Positions 54,863 through 64,000 of a stretch of DNA of 64,000 bases are shown here, piece after piece (position 1 is the stretch's first letter; each line of letters opens with the position of its first letter). The position numbers and the translations under genes are program-made. This DNA is from Anaeramoeba flamelloides. Taxonomy: Eukaryota; Metamonada; Anaeramoebidae. The notes under the pieces are model-generated. The model did no database searches, had not been told where the DNA came from, and saw only the letters and a list, made by a program, of their open reading frames with translations. The stretch is from contig JANTQA010000047.1 of assembly GCA_027625915.1 (NCBI GenBank), positions 17,546,001 to 17,610,000 on the forward strand, read 5' to 3'.

Positions 54863-56509
54863 ATGGACAAAACCAAAAAATTCGACTTTTTTCCAAGTCA
54901 CTCAACAAAGAGATTCAAACTGTTCCACCACAAATACTTGACAAGAACACCTAAAAAAAAAAATTTGAAAACAAATTCCGATTTTCTTTTATTATACTTA
55001 TATTTTGGTGTTCTTTTCGTGTTCACCATATACACAATTGCACAATCGCATAAACAACCAGCTTTGGAGATATTTATCAAGGTTGTTGGGTCTTTGATTC
55101 AAATTTCAGGTTTGACATTGTTTTTAACTATTACCCACCATTCCGTTTTGCAAAAAATATTCCAAACGTCATACGAGCACAGCCTCTGGCTTCACAAAAA
55201 AGCCGGCAAATTTTCAATAATGTTGAATATGCTTTTTACCTTATTAAATGTGATTCAGTATTTGACTTCCAAACCCACTACAGACTCCGCTTTAGGAAAT
55301 TCGAATGTCCGTTCTTTTGCAAGATTGATTTCTGTAATTGTAACAAGTGTGCTTATTTTCGTCTTGGCGCGAGGACTGAAAATGCGAAAAAAAATTTATG
55401 AAACCTTCTATTACAGCCACATTTTTAGTACCCTGGTCTATATTCCTATCTCTGCCCTGTCCCATGAGTTAAAACCCTTTTTATTTACAGTAGCCTTTGG
55501 TTTTCTCGTTTGGCTGATCGACTTACTGTATCGAGTTTTTCTCTTTTATACAAAAAAACAGGGAAAAATTGTTGGCATCCAATCACAAAAGATTTTTAAT
55601 AACAAAAAATTCAATCAAAAAGCGATCAGCACCGTTGAAGGTAATTCCAAAAGCAAAAGCAAAAACAAAAAGAAAAACAAAAGCAAAAAGATCAACGAAA
55701 ACAAAAACAAAAGCACTATTGAGAACAATTCGATCACCAAGAATGATCACTATGTCCCAGAGACGAAAGTACTCACGATCGAGGTAGACAATTTCCAATA
55801 CGAGCCTATGCAATGGATACGTCTGTGTATCCCCGCAATTAGCAAATACCAGATGCATCCAATAACCATCTGTTCACCACCAAAATTTGCAGACAAAAAA
55901 ACGGGCAAGGTAAGGTTTGATGTTTTGATCAAAAATTTAGGTGATTGGTCAAAAAGCGTTGTGGATTGCCCAGACAAGTTATTACTCGACAAGCCTGTGA
56001 AAATCGAAGGGCCATTGGGAACATCATCATTGTCGGTCCTTGACTATAGGTACCTTGTGTTAATTGGTGGTGGCTGTGGGGTAGGACCCATCTTATCTTT
56101 AATGTTCACCTTAATGGAATTAAGGAAAAGTAACTTTGGCGAGAAGTTGATCAAAATAAAATTCTTTTGGATGGTGAAAGATTTCCAAAGCCTCGAACTA
56201 TTCCAAGATCAGCTAAAACCTGTTTCGGAACAATTTAAAAAATACGACATCCAGTGCTATGTCACCCGTCAAAATAAAGAAGATTTTGAAAATGAGTATA
56301 CAATCCCAGATTTTGTTCGATTTGGAAGGCCCAATTTTTCTCATATATTAACAGAAACAGCAGAGGACGCCCAAAAACAAAAGATTAACAAAATTGGGGT
56401 TTTTGCCTGTGGACCAGTAAGATTAATTAAACAAATCCAAAACGATTGCTTAGATTCTTCAAATTCCCAAATCAGACTTGATTTTTCTCGTGAAGTAACT
56501 AAATTTTAA
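54863..56509 (+). CDS. ferric reductase / NADPH-oxidase-type transmembrane flavoprotein
   Basis: Taken from the ATG at 54863 (MDKTKKFDFFPSHST), 548 residues; the frame is open nine codons further up but without an earlier ATG. The family moves electrons from NADPH through FAD and two hemes across a membrane to iron or oxygen. After a basic N-terminus come about six membrane helices (e.g. FLLLYLYFGVLFVFTIYTIA, LISVIVTSVLIFVLARGL, FTVAFGFLVWLIDLLYRVFL). A ~60-residue Lys/Asn insert follows, then the FAD-binding HPITICSPP, NADPH-binding LIGGGCGVGPILSLM, VFACGPVRLI and a C-terminal Phe (SREVTKF), as in NOX/FRE proteins. Candidate heme ligands are H in LWLHKKAG and H in FYYSHIFSTL. The partner histidines at the usual 13-14-residue spacing are not obvious, so heme content is uncertain. 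FRE and NOX cannot be told apart here; no EF hands are present. Confidence 0.8.
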   Translation: MDKTKKFDFFPSHSTKRFKLFHHKYLTRTPKKKNLKTNSDFLLLYLYFGVLFVFTIYTIAQSHKQPALEIFIKVVGSLIQISGLTLFLTITHHSVLQKIFQTSYEHSLWLHKKAGKFSIMLNMLFTLLNVIQYLTSKPTTDSALGNSNVRSFARLISVIVTSVLIFVLARGLKMRKKIYETFYYSHIFSTLVYIPISALSHELKPFLFTVAFGFLVWLIDLLYRVFLFYTKKQGKIVGIQSQKIFNNKKFNQKAISTVEGNSKSKSKNKKKNKSKKINENKNKSTIENNSITKNDHYVPETKVLTIEVDNFQYEPMQWIRLCIPAISKYQMHPITICSPPKFADKKTGKVRFDVLIKNLGDWSKSVVDCPDKLLLDKPVKIEGPLGTSSLSVLDYRYLVLIGGGCGVGPILSLMFTLMELRKSNFGEKLIKIKFFWMVKDFQSLELFQDQLKPVSEQFKKYDIQCYVTRQNKEDFENEYTIPDFVRFGRPNFSHILTETAEDAQKQKINKIGVFACGPVRLIKQIQNDCLDSSNSQIRLDFSREVTKF

Positions 56510-56561
56510 TTTTGGAAAAATATATTTAGTAATATTTTCAAAATTGAAAGAATTACCTCAC

Positions 56562-57266
56562 CACAACAAGACAAGGAAAATTTTTTCAAAAAAAATCACT
56601 AAATTTTGTATTTTTGAAATACACTCATATAATAAACATTATTATACATTACAATTTTCAAAAAGGTTTACAACTTTAATAGATATTAATAGGAAATGAA
56701 AAAAAAATGAAATTTTTCAGTAATATTTTTTTCATTTTTAATTGCAAAAATTTTGAATTTTTTAATTGACTTAGTAGAGAGATAATTTCCAAGCATTTTT
56801 TTAATAGTCTAAAACGAAACATATTTTTAAATTTTAAAATAGCACAAAATATTTCAATCAAAAGATATCGCTAAATTAAATTGAAAATCTGATTTTTTCT
56901 CTGTTTTTGGAATATTTTTTATCATTTTATTTTTTTAGATTTTTGAGTTTTTATTTACATTCCAGATTATTTTCTGCAAATTGCTTTAACATATATTCTT
57001 TTTTCAATCTTAATGCTCAATCAAAAATTAATTCATTTCAACTTTTTCCAATAAAAAAATACCCCAAAAATAGGTGTTTTTTTCAAAAGTCGGTATTTTT
57101 GAAAAGGGGGGGTATTCAGATTTTCAGGAGTTTAATAGCTATCCCTTTTTTATTAGATAAATTTATGATAACTTTGTAAAAATAATTTATAAAAGAAGTA
57201 TAACTAAAATCCAATGTATAGTTTTGGATAACTTTTATTTTCGGTATTTAAATTTTCCTTGTAGTG
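56562..57266 (+). mobile_element. ~705-bp DNA element, second full copy
   Basis: Begins CACAACAAGACAAGGAAAAT and ends with the inverse AATTTTCCTTGTAGTG. Collinear with 30206-30918 in the ATG6 intron. It starts only ~50 bp after the stop of the ferric-reductase gene, probably within its 3' flank. Non-coding. Confidence 0.7.
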
Positions 57267-58672
57267 CATAACCGAACATTTTTTTTCAAAAACTCAGTAT
57301 TTAAATATGAAACGAGTTTATGTTCTCTCGTAATATTAATTTTTCTTACTTTCCATCTCTGATACAATATAAAAGAATATATCTATCTATATTGTTATTT
57401 AAGTGTATCTAAATAGTTATGTATTTTAAGATGGAAAATTATCGTTTCAAGCCTATTCTGTTTTTTTTTTTTGATTTAAAAATTGCTGATTAATTTTGAA
57501 TTAAAAAATAAATGATTTTTTTATATTTTTTTTATCATGTACAAGCTTTTTAATAGAAAAACAAACAAGTTAATTTTCTGCTTTTTAGAAAACAAAAAAA
57601 AATCATGTGATGAATAAAATTGGACTTTTTAAATTTGTTTTCAAACAGTAAGAAAAGTCCATAAAATAAATTAAATTGGTTTCAGTCAAATTTATAATGT
57701 TTTTTTTTACTAACATCCATTATTTACTAATATTTTACCTTGAAGTGGACCATAACTTATCTTGTTTTTTTAGTTTTCTCTATACTTCATAGTAGTTTGA
57801 TACCAAAAATAGTATTGTGAAAGTGCATTACTTTTTTTTGAAAAAAAAAAAAGATATTTTTAGGTTTAATATGATCACAGTGACAATATTCAAATAATAA
57901 AAAAAATCATAGTATCTCAATTAGAAAAATGAAATATTAAAATTATATATTTTTCACATGTTTCAAAAAGTTCAAATTTTTTAAAAAAAAATTAACTAGT
58001 TTTACAATTCGAAAAATCAAAAAAAAAAAAAAAAAAAAAGTAAAAATTCAATTAATTAAAAAAAAATTCAATTTAATTTTAGAAAACATCTTAATGAAAA
58101 AACCAGAATAGACAAAAAAAATCTAAAAGTATTTTCAATTATAAAATATTTAAATAACAATAAAAAATGTTCAGATGATCCTTTTTAAAAATAATCCAAG
58201 TAAAAAAATTCAAAGTATCTTAAATTTTAAAAAATTTAAATATTTTAAACAAGAAAAGATTACTTTTATATTTCCAAACTGACCATTTTAAAAAAAAAAT
58301 TATTTATTTCTTATTTTAAATTTCGAAAAGGTTTAGTTTCTTCAATTTGACATTAATTGTTCTCTCTTAGTATACAATCAAAATAATTATATTGAATCTA
58401 ATTTATGGCTCTTTTGTTACCCACTTTATTTGAAAAAAAATCATATTTTGTATAATTCGTTTGTTAAAAACTATTTAATTGAAAAGGGAAAAAAAATAAA
58501 CTTTGAGAACTCAAAAAGTGCCATGGGATTATCCTAAGATACTGAAATCTAGTTGTATTCAACAAATAATAATTCAAAAAGGTTTAAATGTGAAATTAAA
58601 TGATACTTTTTGTTACTTTTTTATCAAAATTTCATTGATTTCCTTTTTTTTTATTTTTATAAATCAATCTTA

Positions 58673-58872
58673 TACAATCAATTCTGGTTTTAAGGCACCA
58701 ACTTTCAAGGAAATTTAAGGAAAAAAAAAATCTCAAATTAAGGCACAAAATTTGAAATTTATTTTTTTTTCAATTTATTTTATGAGAATATGAATTTTTT
58801 GCCTTAATTTAAGATTTTTAGTATTCCTTAAATTATGTTGAAGTTTGTTACTTAAACGTAGAACTGGCTGTA
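58673..58872. mobile_element. 200-bp palindromic MITE, copy 5 (diverged)
   Basis: TACAATCAATTCTGGTTTTA at the left, CGTAGAACTGGCTGTA at the right, with AAATCTCAAATTAAGGCACA in the left arm and TGCCTTAATTTAAGATTTTT in the right. Confidence 0.7.
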
Positions 58873-59059
58873 ACACAATATAATTGTTTTTTTAACTGGT
58901 GTTAGGTACCTTATAAATATTACAATTTTAATTGTTCTATTTTACAATTTATTTACCAACTTGATGATTTGGCCTCTGAATTATAAATAAGAAACAAGTA
59001 GAATAATAGAAATTTGAGAAATAATTATTATAAGTATGAAATAAGTCATAATCATCTAC

Positions 59060-59445
59060 ATATTTTCTTAAAATTTGAAAAACTCAAATTCTTAATGTCC
59101 TTATTGAGAAAAAAACAACAATTTTCTTTTTGATTTCCATTGGAAGTTCAAAGACAATTTCAATAAAAACAAACATTTTCTCTAAAATAATTCTCTTTAT
59201 TTCAATAACTTGAAAAAACAGAGTTTTTAATTTGTTATTATCGATCTTGAAATAATAAAAAAAATTACAAAAAAATTAAATTATCAAAAAAAAAAAGATG
59301 AAAAAAAAAATAAAAATTTGAAAAAATTATTTTAATTTTGAAAATTTTGAAAATAGATTTCTGTTTCTAATATCTATACAAACTGCCTAAAAATGTAAGT
59401 GTTTAATTGATAATAACTCAGTCCATTTAACTGTATAGTGGTTTA
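59060..59445 (-). repeat. partial inverted copy of the 'CAGTCAAAGGG' repeat
   Basis: Shares TTTGAAAAACTCAAATTCTT and the inverse of the left-end region (CTCAGTCCATTTAACTGTAT, then AGTGGTTTA) with 5858-6502; the middle is deleted. Confidence 0.45.
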
Positions 59446-62370
59446 TTTTTCAAGAATATTTACCTATTTTCTAATATTATTCATTGTTTATTTTTAATTT
59501 TCCTATATGATTCTTTTCAAAAATAAAACTTCAATTTTTAAATAACAATTATTTTTTTAATTTCATTGTTATTATCAAATATTAGTATTTAATTTTTCTG
59601 ATAAATTGGAAGTCTTTTTTAAAAAATAATAATATCATTATTATTGAATTAGGGAAAATTTTATTCTCAAGATTATGTTATAATTACATCTAAAATTGTG
59701 TTTAAATGAAATCGCCGATGGTGGTTCAAGGGTAATAGGATATATCGGATTTATCTTTATAGTTAAAAAATGAAAGTAAAAAAAGTAAAAAGAAAGAAAG
59801 TTCAGAAAAAATAATAAAAATACAATTAAAAAGAGTTAATAAAATAAAATTGGAATAAAAAACCAAAAAAATAAAAATGCCATTTTTTAATTTAAAACTA
59901 TTCCGAATTACAATAAAATTTTTTTAATATTCTCTTTTTTTATTGGATAAATCTTCAAGGGGTTACATTTGAGAGGTTATGGGGAGGTCCAATAATTGAA
60001 TTAATGTTTTTTTCTATTTGGGTATATTTATTTTAATTCATATATAAATTTTAAAATTATTTATACACATATCTTTTTAAATTACACTTAATTGTTATAT
60101 TTCAATAGTCCAGTGTTAAAAAATAACCAATTACTTGTTATTTCCTTTTAAATCTACTCCTCAATAAAACAATCAGGATGAGAAAAAATGGAACTTGACA
60201 TTACATAAAACAAAATACAAAAAGTAAAAAATTGCAATTTTTTATGAAAATATTTCTTCTCATTTTTTAAATAGGAACAGGACACTTGTGTGCCTCTAGT
60301 ATTTCTTATCCCTGCTTGACAATGTTAAAAAGTGGTTAAAAAATATAATTACATTTCAATTATTTGATTTTCTAACATTACTGAAAATTTTTAAGGGGGT
60401 AATATTTTTTGAAAATTTAATATATTCTTTTGAGTAAATTGAAAAAAAATTATTTTTGTAATTTCTGTTTCGACTTATGAAATCAATAATTTAACCAAAT
60501 ATAAACAATTTATTAATTTGAGCCTATTTTTTGAAATACAAAATTCCTATGTTTTCAATTTAAAACCAATAAAAGTAACCTATTATTTTTATTAACAATT
60601 AAGTCAATTCTTGAAAATTGTAAACATATTTTTCGTTTTATGTTGGAAAGTCTTGGTTTTGAAATAAAATTTCTTCTTTTTTATTATTATAAATAATTAA
60701 TATTTAAATACAAATATCCGAAAAATAAACTTATCGAAGTGTAAACTATTTAATAAATGAATATTTGATATAATTATCCCAAAATTTCCTCAATGAAATT
60801 CAGATCTTTTAACAGCAAAAAATTTTTGTTCTTTAATGTTGTGAAAAAAGTTGTTTTCGAGTTTTCAAAAAATTATAAAAAATTGGTAAAAAATTTCAAA
60901 TTTTGAAAAATTTTTTTTAACAAATTGTTTGATCTTATTCACAAGAATCATTATAATACTTTATATTATTTTTGTCATAAAAATAGATTTTGATTTTTGA
61001 GTTATAATTACAAAATCCCAAATATCTTCAAGAAAATTTTATTTTGAAAAATAGAATTTCATCTTAAGCCAAAAAAAAAAGTTTCAGTGTAAAATTTTTA
61101 CATGACTTTAAAATTCTAATGATGATAAATATTCTTCCTTTAAAATAATATAATTATTTTCTAATTGATTGAATTCATCATTTTTTTTTTTGGTTAAGAA
61201 AAGAATTATCTCAAAGAAGAAAAAACTCTTTACATTAATATTCATAGTAACAAAGATTTGTAATTATATAAAAATAATGATGGAAAAGGTAATAAAAATG
61301 GAACAAAATTCTTATAATGTTGGAAATAAAATGAATTTAAATGTTTTCTTTTTGGAAAAAATGAAAAAAAAAAAAAATGATCTCACTGATAAAATAATCT
61401 TTTCTGAGTTTCTCAGTCGATCAGAATTTTTTTGACACTTGGCATATACAAAATTTGAAAATAAAAAATGCCAACAACCACATATTTTAAATTTTGCCCC
61501 TTTTTCATGGAGTACTGATCCCTTAAATTACATTTTATCCTCCTGAGGGAAAAAGTTTCCTCTTTTTGAAATATTATTTTTGAAGCTGATATACATAGGT
61601 GTGGTTAAGGTACATGAAAGGATAATATGGGGATAATTGTGAGGTATTTTGGTTATAATGATTTTTTTTTCCAAAGTTTTTGTTACCTTTTTAGTTTATT
61701 TGGATGTATTTTGTATTATTAATTAAGGTTATGTTATTGTAGAGTTGCATAAGAATGGTAGATCATATTTGACTTTTGGTGGGTATATATGGCAGATTAA
61801 CCATGGCTAATTCAATATATTTAAGGGTGTTTATATAAAATAAATTATGATAGTATTCTATTTATTCAATTTAATCTGAAAGGAAAATTTGTCATTAGGA
61901 TGAAAAAATATCAAATAAAAATTTTTAGTAATGTTATACAATTCAAAAATTATAGTACAATAAAATTTTCTCGCCTTTTTGTTAATATCACCAATCGGTG
62001 TTAATAAATATTATTGATATTCATTATTTCAATTTTTTTGAAAACAAAGAGAAATATAATTATCTGAAAAAATTATAATTTTTCACATTTTGTGCTTATC
62101 TGCGGAAAAATAGAAAAAAAAATAAAACACTTTAAAGTTATATCTTTCTTAATATAAAATAGAGTTTGATGGTAAAAATATTCTTGACAAGAAAAACAAA
62201 TTTTATAATTTTAATTATGAATATTAAAGAACATCTGTGTATTTTTTTTAGGAATAATTCTTTCATATAATTTTTAATCAAAAAAATTTTGATAATTTTT
62301 TTTGCATTTGATTCTTTATAGAGTTAGAAAACTTGAGGTAATAAAGGAAAAAAATAAAATAAAAAATTTC

Positions 62371-62840
62371 CAAAATAGTAGAAAATATTTATAAATTCAG
62401 GTGTCCATAGTCTTGCCCTTTGAGTTGCGAAATATCAATTATTAATTATAGATTGTAGATTTGTATTGATTATTGATAATCTTTCTATCTGGTTTTTTAC
62501 TGAAACATGAAATCTAATGTGGTGAAATATAGTATACGTTTCATTTTTAATTAATAGAAAGAATGAGTAAATTATCTGATTATAATATATCCCTTTAAAT
62601 CCAGGTATATATAAATATACCTTTTTATTTCTTTTTTATTTATTCTGAATTTCTATTAGTTTAATAATCAAAAATAAAATAAAAAAAAATTTCAAATTAT
62701 ACAGAATAATTTTATATTTTAATAATACAAATAAATTTTTAAATTTTTTAGATCATTTATTTTTAATTATTTTAATTTTTTTTTTTGATTTTAAAAATTT
62801 TTCATTAATTACCTATTTCTCTAAATATATAAATAAATAC
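62371..62840 (+). repeat. degenerate copy of the hairpin-rich repeat
   Basis: The 5' block TAGTAGAAAATATTTATAAA TTCAGGTGTCCATAGTC..., then ATAATCTTTCTATCTGGTTT and a 3' block TTTCATTAATTACCTATTTC are present; the hairpin core is missing. Confidence 0.45.
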
Positions 62841-63300
62841 CTTAAAACAATTCATTTAACAAATCATAATTAGGTTTGGAAATTCTCTTCTTATCAACCA
62901 AAAAAACTATTAAAAAAATAATTATTTGAAAGATCTAAAAAAAAATTGTAAAATTAAAAATAGTTATTATATTAATTTATTTACTCGTGATTAAAATGAT
63001 TATTTTTAAAATTTTGAATAAATTTAAAAAAAAAATTATTATAATATTTAATTAAACATAAATAATAACCAAAATTAATTATAATTAAAAACTTGAATGA
63101 ACATAATCTTTCAGAATTTAATAAAAATAAAAATTTTAAATATTTGATATTATAATAATAGAATTTTTAGAGATTATTATAATAAAATTTAATTATTATA
63201 AGAAACAATAGAACATATATATTTATTCTAATAACAAAAAATTAAAAATCGAAAAAAGAAAATAAAATAAAAAAAAAAAACAAAAATGACAAATTTATTT

Positions 63301-64000
63301 CTATCTTAAATTATCGATTTGTTGTTTTATTGTTGTAACCCATTTTTTCATGTCTTCTTCTGTTTCTGCCCAGAATTTATAATCCTTTTTTGTATTATAA
63401 GGGATTATTTGGAATTTGTATTCACCATTTTTTGTTTCAAAATCTCTGATCATGGCATTTTCTAACCGAATGCAACCCTTATATTGGTAATTTTTTGTTT
63501 TGATAAATTTTGGTTTGGCGTATAAAAGGATATCATTAAATAGCCAAAATTGCCTCTGCTGGATTCTTCTATTTGAGCGTTTTTTCAATAGGCCTTCCAT
63601 TACGAATCTTCTATGGGGTTTGACCAATTCCAATTTTTTTTCGATGCCTGAAATTTGATAATAGATATGCAAGATCTCCATTTGGTTTTCAGCATTTCTT
63701 TTTTTTTCATTAACATAATCTGCCACTTCAGAAATTTTTAAAAATGCCTCTTTTAAATCGTTATAATCGCTGTAATCGATTGAGGTTGCCTTTAACAGTT
63801 CTCTAAATAATAAAGGATATTTACAAATTCGTTGAATGGGCTTGATCAAGAAATCTAATATATATAAATTTTTAATTTGTGGTATTTGTGCTTGCTGCTG
63901 TGAGATAAATTGAGAGAATTTGTTATTCTGTCTGTATTTGACAACCTTTTGCACGGAAATTTCATGTTTGGAACAATATTGTGCATAGACCTTCAAAAAG
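63301..64000 (-). CDS. RhoGEF (DH-PH) protein, C-terminal part, cut by the window edge
   Basis: The frame runs from the right window edge (64000, inside the gene) to a stop at 63301, about 233 residues visible. RhoGEFs exchange GDP for GTP on Rho-family GTPases to drive actin remodelling. The visible DH half has VYAQYCSKHEISVQKVVKYR (CR2 region) and LDFLIKPIQRICKYPLLFRE, the CR3 hallmark with the invariant P-x-Q-R-x-x-x-Y-P-L-L core. A short linker leads into a PH domain: FVMEGLLKKRSNRR, RQFWLFNDILLYAKP, KFQIIPYNTKKDYKFWAETE and the conserved Trp in DMKKWVTTIKQQI. The protein ends right after the PH domain. The order DH-PH at the C-terminus is the standard Dbl arrangement. The N-terminal part and any other domains lie outside the window. 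Confidence 0.92.
   Translation of the reverse strand, partial: FLKVYAQYCSKHEISVQKVVKYRQNNKFSQFISQQQAQIPQIKNLYILDFLIKPIQRICKYPLLFRELLKATSIDYSDYNDLKEAFLKISEVADYVNEKKRNAENQMEILHIYYQISGIEKKLELVKPHRRFVMEGLLKKRSNRRIQQRQFWLFNDILLYAKPKFIKTKNYQYKGCIRLENAMIRDFETKNGEYKFQIIPYNTKKDYKFWAETEEDMKKWVTTIKQQIDNLR

Larger units (their letters stand above)
57267..63300. other. intergenic, 6 kb, no gene seen
   Basis: Includes a MITE (58673-58872), a partial 'CAGTCAAAGGG' element (59060-59445) and a degenerate hairpin-rich repeat (62371-62840). The stretch 61480-61860 is less repetitive and richer in G (GGGGATAATTGTGAGGTATT, GGTGGGTATATATGGCAGAT) but shows no frame or recognised RNA fold. Confidence 0.45.

Noticed and set aside
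59710-59760. tRNA-like piece (GGTGGTTCAAGGGTAATAGG)
   Set aside because: Resembles an A-box only; no T arm or acceptor stem could be folded.
1-64000. CRISPR arrays, integrons, bacterial operons, rRNA genes, retroelement or viral genes
   Set aside because: None was seen: repeats are inverted or dispersed rather than regularly spaced, there is no reverse transcriptase, integrase or capsid-like frame, and gene structure is eukaryotic.

Overview
The window is a piece of a very AT-rich eukaryotic nuclear genome, most likely from an amoeboid or flagellate protist. Genes are sparse and separated by kilobases of A/T runs and short interspersed repeats. Proteins carry K/E/N/S-rich low-complexity inserts, introns are GT-AG, and the exons stand out by being less AT-rich. 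The gene set (an alpha-type mitochondrial-processing-peptidase-like protein without a presequence, Beclin/ATG6, an SR-protein kinase, a RhoGEF, a BTB-BACK protein, a ferric-reductase/NADPH-oxidase-type flavocytochrome and a tRNA-Gly) fits a free-living amoeba. An Anaeramoeba-like metamonad is my best guess, but this is inference from composition and gene content, not proof.

Layout. 1-8 kb: a spliced, extremely acidic Ser/Glu-rich repeat protein (minus), then repeat-filled intergenic DNA. 8-9.5 kb: alpha-MPP (minus). 9.5-17.7 kb: no gene, but a dense set of DNA-transposon relics, including a 1.24-kb element with 20-bp terminal inverted repeats and subterminal ATCGCGAT palindromes. 17.7-22.1 kb: a small Lys-rich protein and a three-exon SRPK-family kinase (plus). 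27.6-32.7 kb: Beclin-1/ATG6 (minus), split by a 3.26-kb intron packed with repeats. 35.9-37.7 kb: a BTB-BACK protein with a C-terminal GATase1/ThuA-like domain (plus). 42.5-43 kb: a ribosomal P1/P2-stalk-like protein (plus). 43-53 kb: no gene; nested MITEs. 53.2 kb: tRNA-Gly(GCC). 54.4-56.5 kb: a possible small two-exon gene and the ferric-reductase-like protein (plus). 63.3-64 kb: the C-terminal half of a RhoGEF (minus), cut by the window edge.

The genes do not form an operon or an obvious pathway. Beclin (autophagy and PI3K complex), RhoGEF (actin control) and SRPK (splicing or RS-protein phosphorylation) are normal cell-biology genes of an amoeba. Three gene models were rebuilt by joining exons whose reading-frame phases match: the acidic protein (760 aa), SRPK (820 aa) and Beclin (about 484 aa). 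The last two reproduce family-conserved blocks exactly across the splice sites.

The most distinctive structure is the repeat landscape. It includes at least six copies of a 200-201-bp palindromic MITE with constant ends, two full-length copies of a ~705-713-bp element, two near-full and several partial copies of a ~710-bp element whose ends read TAAACTATTTTTCAGTCAAA, a ~530-bp element, and a 540-650-bp element with successive hairpins, one copy of which has MITEs inserted in it.
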